In this document: in pieces, positions 24,351 to 33,003 of the stretch | Numbering within the stretch: position 1 is the first letter of the stretch | Layout of the letters: the number at the start of each line of letters is the position of its first letter | Source of the DNA: UBA5486 sp036744795 | GTDB taxonomy: Bacteria; Bacillota; UBA4882; UBA10575 | Reading direction: 5' to 3' | Length of the DNA: 64,000 nt | NCBI GenBank assembly: GCA_036744795.1 | Contig: DAIOHK010000010.1 | Span: 1-64,000 of the forward strand | The notes under the pieces: generated by a model | The model's input: only the letters and a program-made list of their open reading frames with translations | Databases searched by the model: none | What the model was told of the DNA's origin: nothing | Position numbers and translations under genes: made by a program

Positions 24351-26018
24351 TTACTTTTGAATCATTAGTTTCTGCCCTGGGAAAATCAGATCTGGATTTG
24401 CTAATTCTTCGGGGTTAAGTTTGATAATTTCGTAAATATTTGTCCCATGATTCATGGCGATTTTCCAGAGGACATCACCTTTCTTAACGATATAGACTAC
24501 GATTTTGCTGGAATCGATGATTTTAACTCTTCCTTCTATTTTTGGAGCAATTATCTCTTTGTCCTTGATATATTCAGCGAATACCTCGTCCAGGCCACCA
24601 AGTTCTCCGACATTTTTAGCTGAAGCAAACCAGGTATACCCATCACCGCCGCTAGCCATAAAGTCGTTAGTGGCAACGGTATAAATCTGAGTGAGGATGA
24701 GAGGTTCCCCGTTAACCTTAACATCGGTTATTCTTTGACCAACCGGTTTGGCTAAATCAATGGTATAAGATAATCCACTAACATGTGGGAATGAACCACT
24801 AGCTTCAGGGTATTTCGAAGTGCCATGTTCCAGGCAGGATATGATGTCGGAGCCTTTAATTTCTTTAACTACTACTGTATTTCCAAAAGGAAGTACTTCT
24901 AGGACCTCTTCGAGAGTAATCTCCCCAATATCAATAGAAGCTCTAATCCCGCCGCCATTGGTTAGAGCAATATCAGCCCCAGAGAGAGTTCGCATGGCAT
25001 TGGTTAACAAGTTACCCAGGTTGGTCTCTCCTGCCCTAACATACTGCCTTTCGCCTACAAGTTCAACAGTGGTGGTACCAATAACGGTTTCTAAGATATT
25101 ACCCTGACTTTTATTTTCAGCGGCAATTAATTGAATTATCTCTGGATCTCCATCAATATTAGCAGCATCTTCTTTTGAGATGAGTGAGGCCTTCATTTCT
25201 GCGCCGGTCGGAGTAAAGGTTATATCAACCTGTCCTAGATATTTGTTATAATCCTCTGCTTGTACGATTAAGGTTGACCCTACAATTTTTCCTTCTGCTA
25301 GTTTGGTATGGCTATGACCATCAATAATTAGGTTAATACCGGTGACTTCTCTGGCCAGTTGTTCGCTGGTGAATTCACTACCGGCATCAAGACCTAAATG
25401 GGTGAGGGCAATAATAAAATCGGCTTGGTTTTTTAATTCTTTGACTATTTCAGTAGCAGCCTCATTCGGATTGATGAAGTCTAATCCTTTGGTATTATTA
25501 GGATGGGACTTGTATAGCGTCTCCGGAGTGGCTAAACCAAAAATAGCTATTTTTTTACCACCAATCTCTTTAATAATAAAGGGTTGAAATGGAAACTCCC
25601 CATCCTTTTTTATATTTGCACAAATGATGGGGAAATTGGCCGTCTGCTCAGCTAATTCTATTAACCGAGAATATCCATAATTAAAATCATGGTTTCCCGG
25701 AACCATGGCATCATAACCAATGGTGTTCATTAGTTTGATTATACTTTCACCCTTCACCAGGTTGGCAAAGGTTCTACCATGGATGGTATCACCGGCATCC
25801 AAAAGTAAGAGATTGGGGTTTTTTGCTTTGATATCCTTAACCAGAGTTGACAGTTTTGGCAATCCCATACCGTCCCCCTCATCGATCCGGCTGTGCATAT
25901 CATTGGTATGTAAGATGGTAACAACCACTTGGGAAGATGTAGCATTAGCAGGTAGGATAGATAAGAGGAGTATGAGACAGAAAGTTATTATGGATAATTT
26001 ACGAAGAGTCCTTTTCAT
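24351..26018 (-). CDS. Secreted 5'-nucleotidase with C-terminal LysM domain
   Basis: This 555-residue protein follows AAGGAGGC. It has a signal peptide (to about residue 27) without a lipobox. The metallophosphatase domain shows the metal-binding set LHTNDMHSR, DAGDTIHG, PGNHDFNYG, LTHLGLD and DGHSHT. The 5'-nucleotidase C-terminal substrate domain follows (LTNGGGIRASI, DFMASGGDGYTWF). Residues about 508-555 are a LysM module (YIVKKGDVLWKIAMNHG), so the enzyme is probably tethered to peptidoglycan. It would hydrolyse nucleotides or UDP-sugars outside the cytoplasm. No LPXTG sorting motif is present. Confidence 0.94.
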   Translation of the reverse strand: MKRTLRKLSIITFCLILLLSILPANATSSQVVVTILHTNDMHSRIDEGDGMGLPKLSTLVKDIKAKNPNLLLLDAGDTIHGRTFANLVKGESIIKLMNTIGYDAMVPGNHDFNYGYSRLIELAEQTANFPIICANIKKDGEFPFQPFIIKEIGGKKIAIFGLATPETLYKSHPNNTKGLDFINPNEAATEIVKELKNQADFIIALTHLGLDAGSEFTSEQLAREVTGINLIIDGHSHTKLAEGKIVGSTLIVQAEDYNKYLGQVDITFTPTGAEMKASLISKEDAANIDGDPEIIQLIAAENKSQGNILETVIGTTTVELVGERQYVRAGETNLGNLLTNAMRTLSGADIALTNGGGIRASIDIGEITLEEVLEVLPFGNTVVVKEIKGSDIISCLEHGTSKYPEASGSFPHVSGLSYTIDLAKPVGQRITDVKVNGEPLILTQIYTVATNDFMASGGDGYTWFASAKNVGELGGLDEVFAEYIKDKEIIAPKIEGRVKIIDSSKIVVYIVKKGDVLWKIAMNHGTNIYEIIKLNPEELANPDLIFPGQKLMIQK

Positions 26019-26036
26019 TAGAAAAGCCTCCTTTTA

Positions 26037-26066
26037 AAAATGGTATTATAAATATAATACCATTTT
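26037..26066 (-). promoter_or_regulatory. Perfect inverted repeat upstream of the nucleotidase gene
   Basis: AAAATGGTATTAT and ATAATACCATTTT are perfect 13-base arms around AAAT, ending 18 bases before the start codon. It could be an operator or a leader hairpin next to the ribosome site. Confidence 0.6.
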
Positions 26067-26189
26067 AAATTGGTAAAACCTCCCTAAAATGCTATAATTT
26101 CATATAAAATTTATCCACAAAATATTGATGGCCAAGTGCTTTATTGTGATTGAATGGATTACCTTAAAAGGTACATTACTTTAAACGAC

Positions 26190-26212
26190 CAATTATGCAA
26201 TTCCTTATCATT
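26190..26212. repeat. MITE-like element, right-end fragment
   Basis: CCAATTATGCAATTCCTTA matches the right terminus of the full copies at 28788-28942 and 39963-40106. The left part is not recognisable. Confidence 0.5.
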
Positions 26213-26215
26213 AGT

Positions 26216-26243
26216 AAAAATGGAAAGCGATGACGCTTTCCAT
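26216..26243 (-). terminator. Terminator of the M23 peptidase gene
   Basis: On the minus strand, ATGGAAAGCG and CGCTTTCCAT pair around TCAT, followed by TTTT. Confidence 0.85.
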
Positions 26244-26248
26244 AGATG

Positions 26249-27385
26249 TTAAATATAATTCAATGGGTTTTTCGTTTTACCATTTTTAATGACTTCAAAA
26301 TGGAGATGCGGACCCGTACTATTACCGGTAGAGCCGACTGCTCCGATTCTTTCTCCTGTTTTAACCCTTTGCCCAACCCGTACATAGATCCTTGATAAAT
26401 GGGCATATCTAGTTTTTAAACCATTACCATGGTCAATTAAGATACAATTACCGTATCCTCCGTTCCAACCTGTCTCAACAACTCTACCGTCAGTATAAGC
26501 ATATACTCCATAACCATGATTTGCTGTTATATCTATACCATCATGAAAACGCCTCTGCCCAGTAATAGGATGAATTCGGTAACCGTAATAACTGGAGATC
26601 CTTTTACCACTGACTACTCCATAATTTATTCTACCGCCCCTTGAAACTGTTGTCTTGGTACCAATTTGTACAATAGCATTAACTGGTTCTTTAAGCGTCA
26701 TTTCATTCGTTATATTTAAAGAACTTTGATAACCATTGAGTAAAGTAATGTAATAATCAACTTCCTTTTGGCCTTCGATCCCTTCTTTAATAATTCTTTT
26801 CTGATTTTTATAAAGATTGTTGTCCTTTTTGTATTCCACCTTAAAAGGAATTGGTTCAACAACTGTATTCTCCAATTCAATGATCACATCTAATACGGGG
26901 TTTAATGGTTTTACAACTAATTTATCGCCGGGGAAAATTTTATCTGGATCAACAGCAGGGTTTAATATTTCTAACTCTGCGACGGTAATATTATTTGCTT
27001 TGGAAAGGTTCCAAAAATTGTCCCCGCTTTTTATTTCAATTTCCACTAAAGCTTCTTCAATGGCATAGATTTTTTCTTTGGCTACTTCCAAAGTATCTAT
27101 CTCTTCCGGTTTGACTTCCACTTCTACTATTTCAACGTTTTGCAAAAAAGTAACATCTTTAACCTGAGCATTTGTATCTATATTATCAAGAAATTGTTTT
27201 TGATATTCGTTTAATATATTTTCTAAAGCATCTGGCTCAGAAACAGTAAACCATTTTTCGCCATCAACAATAAATTGATATGCCTGTTCTTTTTTTAAAG
27301 CATCGGCAAGACTTATCAAGCTGGGTAAAGCCAATAAAACAAAGCTCAGGGTTGTAATTAGAGCTATAATCCTTTTTTTTGTCAA
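26249..27385 (-). CDS. LysM-G5-M23 peptidoglycan endopeptidase
   Basis: The likely TTG start at 27385 (LTKKRIIALI) lies ten bases after AGAAGGTG; an ATG at 27430 would add 15 residues without a ribosome site. An N-terminal signal or anchor segment is followed by a LysM module (IKSGDNFWNLSKANNITVAE), a G5 domain (PIPFKVEYKKDNNLYKNQKR...) and a LytM/M23 domain. That last domain has zinc ligands in RFHDGIDIT and HLHFEV, plus GNSTGPHLHF. It cleaves peptide cross-bridges, or activates other hydrolases if inactive; all zinc residues are present. Similar LysM-G5-M23 proteins are common in anaerobic Firmicutes. Confidence 0.92.
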   Translation of the reverse strand: MTKKRIIALITTLSFVLLALPSLISLADALKKEQAYQFIVDGEKWFTVSEPDALENILNEYQKQFLDNIDTNAQVKDVTFLQNVEIVEVEVKPEEIDTLEVAKEKIYAIEEALVEIEIKSGDNFWNLSKANNITVAELEILNPAVDPDKIFPGDKLVVKPLNPVLDVIIELENTVVEPIPFKVEYKKDNNLYKNQKRIIKEGIEGQKEVDYYITLLNGYQSSLNITNEMTLKEPVNAIVQIGTKTTVSRGGRINYGVVSGKRISSYYGYRIHPITGQRRFHDGIDITANHGYGVYAYTDGRVVETGWNGGYGNCILIDHGNGLKTRYAHLSRIYVRVGQRVKTGERIGAVGSTGNSTGPHLHFEVIKNGKTKNPLNYI

Positions 27386-27430
27386 TGCTGTCACGCACCT
27401 TCTGCCATTATTAAAGTTTAGCTGATTCAT

Positions 27431-27912
27431 ATGATTCGATTTTATACTTCCAAAATTTCTGAGTTGATTAATTCTGTCCCATCTCTAGGGTATTCCATAA
27501 ATAACATTTCAATTCCCGGGATTCTGGTGTATATAACTAATATAAGATAATAAGGTTATAATAAGTTAGCCTTTGACCAAGTGCTAGGCAGATTAAAGGA
27601 TGAAAATAAGGCTTTCGTCCGTAGTCTACAGAGGCTATCATTAAAACGAGTGATGAGCAACCGACGATCGGCTATAAGATGCATTTTTGATCCAAAGCCC
27701 GGAAATAGAAGATAAACAGTCTAAACTAATTTTATCATAGAAACTAGCACAAAGTTTGTGGAAAAATATTGATTTGGTCAATATAAGGGATGGTATAATG
27801 GAATGAAATGATTAAGATTTAACAGCAATATATTGCTTGTTTCTTATATAGTTCGCAATAAAAGAGAATTTTAAGTAGGAATAAGATGTTATAATATTCG
27901 TAGGGTGATAAA
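27431..27912. other. Intergenic region before the AraC gene
   Basis: No gene is supported. ATATTGA/TCAATAT is an inverted repeat around TTTGG at 27766-27784. It lies just upstream of TGGTATAAT (27791-27799), a possible extended -10 for the AraC gene. 27590-27720 is slightly GC-richer and could be structured, but I matched it to no riboswitch. Confidence 0.45.
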
Positions 27913-28752
27913 ATGGAAGATATTTATTTTTCCAATGAATTATTTACGACGGATCTAAATATTTACCATTGTGGAATCGAAGCCTGTCAGCCTGGGCATT
28001 CATTTGGCCCGGCAGTGCGTGATCATTACCTTATTCACTATATTCTTGATGGAAAAGGTTTTTTTCAGGTCAATAATCAGCGCTATTTTTTAAAGAAAGG
28101 GCAAGGGTTTCTAATTCATCCTGAGATAGTGACTTATTATGAAGCTGATTGGAATGAACCATGGCATTATGCCTGGGTGGGATTTAATGGTTTAAAAGCT
28201 GAAAACCACCTTGAAGTGGCAGGACTTTCGCGGGAAGAACCAATACTGACCAACCAGAGCGGAAGTGGCATTGAAAAATACCTGTTGGCCATGGTTCAAA
28301 CCGCGAAAGAACATAATAAAGAGTTACATTATGAAAAAACCTTGTATTTACAGGGTTTACTATATATGTTTGTTTCAGAATTGATTAAAAATGCTGTATC
28401 ATATAGAGGTCATCCTCCCAATGTCGATTTACAGGATGTATACATCCACCAGGCGCTTGATTTTATTAAGATGAACTATTCTCGCAAGATAAACATTACC
28501 ATGATCGCCCAGAATCTTGGATTGAATCGAAGCTACCTTGCGGTTCTATTCAAAAAGAAGCTTAAGATCTCACCCCAGGATTATCTGATCCGTTTCCGGG
28601 TGGAAAGGGCCTGTGAACTTCTGAGAAACCCTATTCTTTCTATAGGGGATGTGGCTAGATCTGTTGGTTATGATGATCCCTTAGCTTTTTCTAAAATATT
28701 TAAAAAAACAAAGGGGCGATCTCCTAGCGAATATAGGAAAAATTACGTTTAG
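27913..28752 (+). CDS. AraC-family regulator
   Basis: A 279-residue protein with an N-terminal cupin sugar-sensing domain (residues 15-110, HYLIHYILDGKGFFQVNNQR) and a C-terminal double helix-turn-helix (180-279, ITMIAQNLGLNRSYLAVLFK, SIGDVARSVGYDDPLAFSKI and the closing F-K-K-x-x-G-x-SPSEYR). The arrangement is like MsmR/RafR. It converges on a GH4 alpha-galactosidase gene, which is a plausible target, possibly with the sugar importers. Confidence 0.9.
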   Translation: MEDIYFSNELFTTDLNIYHCGIEACQPGHSFGPAVRDHYLIHYILDGKGFFQVNNQRYFLKKGQGFLIHPEIVTYYEADWNEPWHYAWVGFNGLKAENHLEVAGLSREEPILTNQSGSGIEKYLLAMVQTAKEHNKELHYEKTLYLQGLLYMFVSELIKNAVSYRGHPPNVDLQDVYIHQALDFIKMNYSRKINITMIAQNLGLNRSYLAVLFKKKLKISPQDYLIRFRVERACELLRNPILSIGDVARSVGYDDPLAFSKIFKKTKGRSPSEYRKNYV

Positions 28753-28787
28753 GGCTTACCTATAAAGATAAATTAATCTATTAATCT

Positions 28788-28942
28788 GAGGGAATTACAT
28801 AATTACCTACGGCATTTATTTGACCACAATATATAGTGTTTAACTTTTATTCAAGGTAATTGTCTAAGATTAGACAATTACTAGTGGGAGTATCAATATA
28901 TTGTAGTCAAATCTTAAAACAACCAATTATGCAATTCCTTAA
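28788..28942. repeat. MITE-like element, full copy A
   Basis: About 155 bases with imperfect terminal inverted repeats (GGGAATTACATAATTACC at the left, CCAATTATGCAATTCCTTA at the right). A second inner pair (TTTGACCACAATATAT and ATATTGTAGTCAAA) and a central hairpin (TAATTGTCTAA/TTAGACAATTA) make the whole unit one long imperfect palindrome. It is closely similar to 39963-40106 along its length. No ORF is present. Confidence 0.8.
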
Positions 28943-28949
28943 ATCTAAA

Positions 28950-28988
28950 TAAAAAAAGAGGCCTCTTCTATTAATGAAGAAACCTCCG
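28950..28988 (-). terminator. Terminator of the GH4 gene
   Basis: On the minus strand, GGAGGTTTCTTC pairs with GAAGAGGCCTC (G-U pairs allowed) before a T-run. Confidence 0.75.
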
Positions 28989-29003
28989 GTAGTATATAAT
29001 AGT

Positions 29004-30326
29004 TTATGTAAAATGTTTAAACTGGGGTAACCATTCTTTGTTAACCTGAAACATCTCATCAACCATTGATTTAATCTCGGCCAGACTTAATACTGCTGAG
29101 GTTAATGGGTCAAAGCAGATGGCATGAAAGACTTTTCTGGGGTCTCCGGTTAGTGCGGCTTCAACCGCTAGTTCTTCACATTGTGCATTGATGTTATTTA
29201 AGATCGCGAGCTGTTCGGGAAGGGGACCAACATGAATCGGATCTAGACCGCGCCTGGAAGCGATAACTGGTACTTCTACGCAGCAACCTTCCGGAAGATT
29301 ATCAATTAATCCGAAATTCCGTACATTTCCATTAAACTCAAATGTAGTGCTATCACCAAAGACAGCATTGAATATACTTGCAGCATATTCATTTCCCCTG
29401 TCAAGATTGACCTCTTCTTTATTTATCCAGGCTTTGATCTCATCTTTCCATTTGTTTTCTATTCTTAGATATTCATTTAAAATATAACCATAATGGCCCG
29501 GGTTCCATCCTGTTCCGTGGGTGCAGTATTTTTCAATCAGATCTGGTCGTTTGCGGAACCAGGCATTATACTCCGAATTGTGACCGCTTGATTCAGTTAC
29601 ATAATAATCTAAATGTAGGAACATCTCATTACGGACCGGTTCCTCATTATAAATTTCCGGTTTATTTATGGCTTGTCTAATCAAAGGATAAGCATCTTTA
29701 TCATTCCACTTATACTCCAGATACCAGGCCTGATGATTGATACCCGCACATAAATAAGTAATCTCCTCTATTGGAGCTCCGATCCACTGTGCCAGCATAT
29801 GTGCAGTTCCCTGTACACTATGGCAGAGACCGGTTACAGTGACTTTGGTTTCTCCTTGCATTGCCCGGCAGAGCATGGCCATGGGATTGGTATAATTCAG
29901 GAAGATTGCCTCCGGGCAATACCTTTCGATATCCCGGCAAATATCAAGCATAACAGGGATGGTTCTTAAAGCCCGGAAAATACCGGCTGGCCCCCTGGTG
30001 TCTCCCACATTAATATCAACCCCGTACTTTTTAGGGATTTCCACATCATGGCGCCAGATTTGTACTCCACCGGCTAAAATGGTGCAGACTACTCCATTAG
30101 CATCTTTGAGGGCTTCAGCCCGATCTGTAGTAGCGATCACCTTGGCTGGGTAATTCCCGGCGGCAACAATTTTATCTACTGCTTGTTTAATATATGAAAG
30201 TCGTTCTTCGTTAATGTCCATTAATGCCAATGTACAATCAGACAGGGCGGGAAATGAGAGGATATCTCTTACAAGATTTCTGGTAAAACCAAAACTTCCT
30301 GCTCCGATAAAAGCAATTTTTCTCAT
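29004..30326 (-). CDS. melA: Alpha-galactosidase, GH4 family (MelA-like)
   Basis: The start MRKIAFIGAGSFGFTRNLVR at 30326 follows AAGGAGG. The 440-residue enzyme uses NAD+ and a divalent metal. It has the N-terminal Rossmann loop GAGSFG and the metal and catalytic residues Cys168 (TGLCHSVQGT) and His198 (AGINHQAW). GLCHSVQ fits alpha-galactosidases rather than 6-phospho-glycosidases or alpha-glucuronidases of GH4. It is cytoplasmic and releases galactose from melibiose or raffinose. Raffinose would leave sucrose for GtfA. The substrate is inferred from motifs, so confidence in melA is moderate. Confidence 0.85.
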   Translation of the reverse strand: MRKIAFIGAGSFGFTRNLVRDILSFPALSDCTLALMDINEERLSYIKQAVDKIVAAGNYPAKVIATTDRAEALKDANGVVCTILAGGVQIWRHDVEIPKKYGVDINVGDTRGPAGIFRALRTIPVMLDICRDIERYCPEAIFLNYTNPMAMLCRAMQGETKVTVTGLCHSVQGTAHMLAQWIGAPIEEITYLCAGINHQAWYLEYKWNDKDAYPLIRQAINKPEIYNEEPVRNEMFLHLDYYVTESSGHNSEYNAWFRKRPDLIEKYCTHGTGWNPGHYGYILNEYLRIENKWKDEIKAWINKEEVNLDRGNEYAASIFNAVFGDSTTFEFNGNVRNFGLIDNLPEGCCVEVPVIASRRGLDPIHVGPLPEQLAILNNINAQCEELAVEAALTGDPRKVFHAICFDPLTSAVLSLAEIKSMVDEMFQVNKEWLPQFKHFT

Positions 30327-30640
30327 AACTAACAACCTCCTTACAACAATCATCTATAATTATTTTAGGAATAATTATAGCTTTATGTAAATGGCTGGTT
30401 GCTAACAAGATATGGAATAATGTTGTTTTAATTTACTATCTTTAGGTTGGCTTTAATTCATTTGGACTGTTGCTATTTACTTTTGGGTAGTTATTTTCTC
30501 CTCAGGGAAAACCGGCGGATAGTAAAAGGAAAATCCTTGCGGATTATTAAAGAAAGTAGTAATATAAAAATTAGTTAGATATCAAAGCATTTTGGTGGTT
30601 AGCCTTTTTGGAGTGGGCATTAATTCGAAGGAGTAAGAAG
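30327..30640. other. Divergent intergenic region with possible MarR operator
   Basis: There is no gene. TTAGATATCAAA at 30575-30586, 55 bases before the MarR start, resembles the perfect palindrome TTAGATATCTAA at 31221-31232 before the ABC exporter. AAGGAGG for the GH4 gene lies at the left edge on the minus strand. Confidence 0.5.
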
Positions 30641-31108
30641 ATGAAGTTTGATCATTGTAAAGTTGAAACGAATAATCTTAATAAAAAGCCAGTGATTATC
30701 CTACTGGGGGATCTGGCCCGACTCCACTTTTCCCAGGTACATACCCTATTAGCTCAAATTGGAGTGTACCGGGGACAGCCGCCAATTCTATATATATTAT
30801 GTAAAAAGGATGGTGTTATGCAAAAAGAAATTGCCGATTCCCTAAATTTAACGCCGGCTACCATCACTGATACTTTGCAGCGTATGGAGAAGGCAAGATT
30901 ATTGGAACGAAGAACCGATCCCGAAGATGGGAGGATTTCCCGTGTTTATATTACGGAAAAAGGGAAAGAGGTTAAAAAACAGGTAGATGATATTATAAAG
31001 AATATAGATGAAGAAACTTTTAAGGGGCTTACTGTAGAGGAGAAACAGCTTTTCCGCCAACTAGTATTGAGAATGATCACTAATTTGACTCAAGCAAGTA
31101 CAAAATGA
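30641..31108 (+). CDS. MarR-family regulator
   Basis: The start MKFDHCKVETNNLNKK at 30641 follows AAGGAG. The 155-residue winged-helix protein has recognition region MQKEIADSLNLTPATITDTL and wing RRTDPEDGRISRVYITEKG. It sits immediately before the heterodimeric ABC exporter, and is therefore probably its local repressor, responding to a small molecule. A motif shared by the two upstream regions supports this. Confidence 0.9.
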   Translation: MKFDHCKVETNNLNKKPVIILLGDLARLHFSQVHTLLAQIGVYRGQPPILYILCKKDGVMQKEIADSLNLTPATITDTLQRMEKARLLERRTDPEDGRISRVYITEKGKEVKKQVDDIIKNIDEETFKGLTVEEKQLFRQLVLRMITNLTQASTK

Positions 31109-31135
31109 GGGAATTTGTGCCTAATTACCTACAGT
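31107..31135. repeat. MITE-like element, left-end fragment
   Basis: GAGGGAATTTGTGCCTAATT then ACCTAC resembles the left terminus of copies A and B with a 3-4 base insertion. It overlaps the MarR stop codon. No right end is recognisable. Confidence 0.45.
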
Positions 31136-31220
31136 GGCATTTGCTCAACATGGAAAAGATTCTGGACTTTGTCGAAGAGGCGTATTTATAAATTATGAGA
31201 TTTATTTTTTGGGAATATGT

Positions 31221-31232
31221 TTAGATATCTAA
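31221..31232 (+). promoter_or_regulatory. Putative MarR operator before the ABC exporter
   Basis: TTAGATATCTAA is a perfect 12-base palindrome, 34 bases before the start codon. It is near-identical to TTAGATATCAAA upstream of the MarR gene itself. Confidence 0.5.
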
Positions 31233-31266
31233 GTAATATCTGATTTTATTGAAGAGAGGTATCTGT

Positions 31267-33003
31267 ATGTTCAGATTACTCAAATACTTAAAACCATATT
31301 GGAAAATGGCAGTGCTTGCTCCTATCTTAATGGTAGTTGAGGTGATAGGAGATCTTGCTCAACCGGCAATTATGGCAAGGATCATCGATGAAGGAGTTTC
31401 ACAGGGAGACCTCACTCTGGTTTTGAAATACGGATTAATGATGATCGGAATAGCTTTGATTGGACTTTTGGGTGGATGGGGCTGTACAGCCGCTTCTAGC
31501 ATAGCTAGTATGAATTTTGGTACAGATTTACGTTATGAGGTGTATAAAAAGATTCAGGATTTTTCCTTTGCCAATCTGGACAGTTTTAAAACAGAATCTT
31601 TAATTACTAGACTAACCAATGATGTGATGCAGTTTCAGAATATTGTCATGATGTCGCTGCGGATGTTGGTGAGAGCCCCTTTACTTTGTATCGGTGGCTT
31701 GATTATGGTATTTGTAATTAATATTAAGATGGCATCGATCCTGGCAATAGTGGTTCCATTTCTCTTTTTATCTGTAACCTTAATAATCCGGAAGGGTTTT
31801 CCTCTTTTCAGTATTGTCCAACAAAAACTGGATAAAGTTAATGGCGTAATCAGGGATAATCTTAGTGGTGTGCGTGTGGTGAAAGCATTTGTCAGAGAAG
31901 ATCTGGAGAAGAAAAGATTTGCTAAGGCCAATGATGAACAGGTACGAATCAATATGAAGGCTGCCAGATTAATGATGTTAATGCAACCAATAATGATGAC
32001 AATAATGAATCTTAGTGTAGTAGCAGTTCTCTGGTTTGGCAGTAGGCAAGTAGCAAAAGGAAGCCTTATGGTTGGCGAGATTATAGCCTTAATTAATTAC
32101 TTCAGCCGGATCTTATTCTCATTTATGATGGTAACCTTTATGCTGACAGGAGCTTCAAGAGCTAAAGTATCTGCCGATCGAATTAATGAGGTGCTCAATG
32201 CCAAGGTGGAGATTACCGATCTTCCAGAGGCATCCGCGGAACCGATTAAAGAAGGTAGTGTTGTTTTTGAGGATGTTACTTTTAAATATCATGGTGCTTC
32301 TGGCGAACCGATGCTGAAAAATATATCTTTTCAGGCCCGGCCTGGCGAAGTGGTAGCTATTCTTGGCACAACTGGTTCCGGCAAATCAACCCTGGTTAAT
32401 CTTATACCACGTCTTTATGATATAACAGAAGGGAAAATTCTGATTGATGGCTGCGATATTAGAAGTATTCAACTCCGAACCTTGCGAGAAGGGGTAAGTA
32501 TAGTGCTTCAGGATACGATCTTATTTAGTGGTTCGATCAAAGATAATATCCGTTGGGGGAAAAGGGATGCTTCGGATGAAGAGGTGATTGCTGCGGCGAA
32601 AGCTGCACAAGCTCATGACTTTATTATGAGATTCTCGGATGGTTATGAGACGCAGTTGGGACAGAGAGGTGTAAATCTCTCTGGCGGACAAAAACAGAGA
32701 TTGGCGATTGCCCGGGCAATAATCAAAAAACCACCGATCTTAATTTTGGATGATAGTACCAGTGCTGTGGATCTGAAGACAGAATATCTAATTCAGCAGG
32801 CACTAAAAGAAGAGATGAAGAATACCACCTGTTTTATCATAGCACAAAGGATCAGTTCCGTATTGGATGCCGATCAGATTCTTATCTTAGATAAAGGAAG
32901 GATTGTCGGGAGCGGAAATCATCAAAAACTGCTTTCTACGAACCCTATTTATCAAGATATCTATTGGTCCCAATTGGAAAAAGGGAGTGTCGTAAATGGC
33001 TAA
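31267..33003 (+). CDS. Heterodimeric ABC multidrug exporter, subunit with degenerate site
   Basis: The start MFRLLKYLKPYWKM at 31267 follows GAGAGG; the in-frame TTG at 31249 is less likely. The 578-residue protein has six membrane helices followed by an ATPase domain. Walker A is LGTTGSGKST and the signature LSGGQKQR. Walker B reads ILILDDSTSAVD, with Asp where the catalytic Glu should be. That marks the degenerate-site half of BmrCD/TM287-288-type exporters. It overlaps the second subunit gene by 8 bases. The drug or lipid substrate is unknown. Confidence 0.92.
   Translation: MFRLLKYLKPYWKMAVLAPILMVVEVIGDLAQPAIMARIIDEGVSQGDLTLVLKYGLMMIGIALIGLLGGWGCTAASSIASMNFGTDLRYEVYKKIQDFSFANLDSFKTESLITRLTNDVMQFQNIVMMSLRMLVRAPLLCIGGLIMVFVINIKMASILAIVVPFLFLSVTLIIRKGFPLFSIVQQKLDKVNGVIRDNLSGVRVVKAFVREDLEKKRFAKANDEQVRINMKAARLMMLMQPIMMTIMNLSVVAVLWFGSRQVAKGSLMVGEIIALINYFSRILFSFMMVTFMLTGASRAKVSADRINEVLNAKVEITDLPEASAEPIKEGSVVFEDVTFKYHGASGEPMLKNISFQARPGEVVAILGTTGSGKSTLVNLIPRLYDITEGKILIDGCDIRSIQLRTLREGVSIVLQDTILFSGSIKDNIRWGKRDASDEEVIAAAKAAQAHDFIMRFSDGYETQLGQRGVNLSGGQKQRLAIARAIIKKPPILILDDSTSAVDLKTEYLIQQALKEEMKNTTCFIIAQRISSVLDADQILILDKGRIVGSGNHQKLLSTNPIYQDIYWSQLEKGSVVNG

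Noticed and set aside
27580..27720. Possible riboswitch in the leader before the AraC gene
   Set aside because: Somewhat GC-rich, but it matches no riboswitch consensus I know, and its position relative to a start codon is poor.
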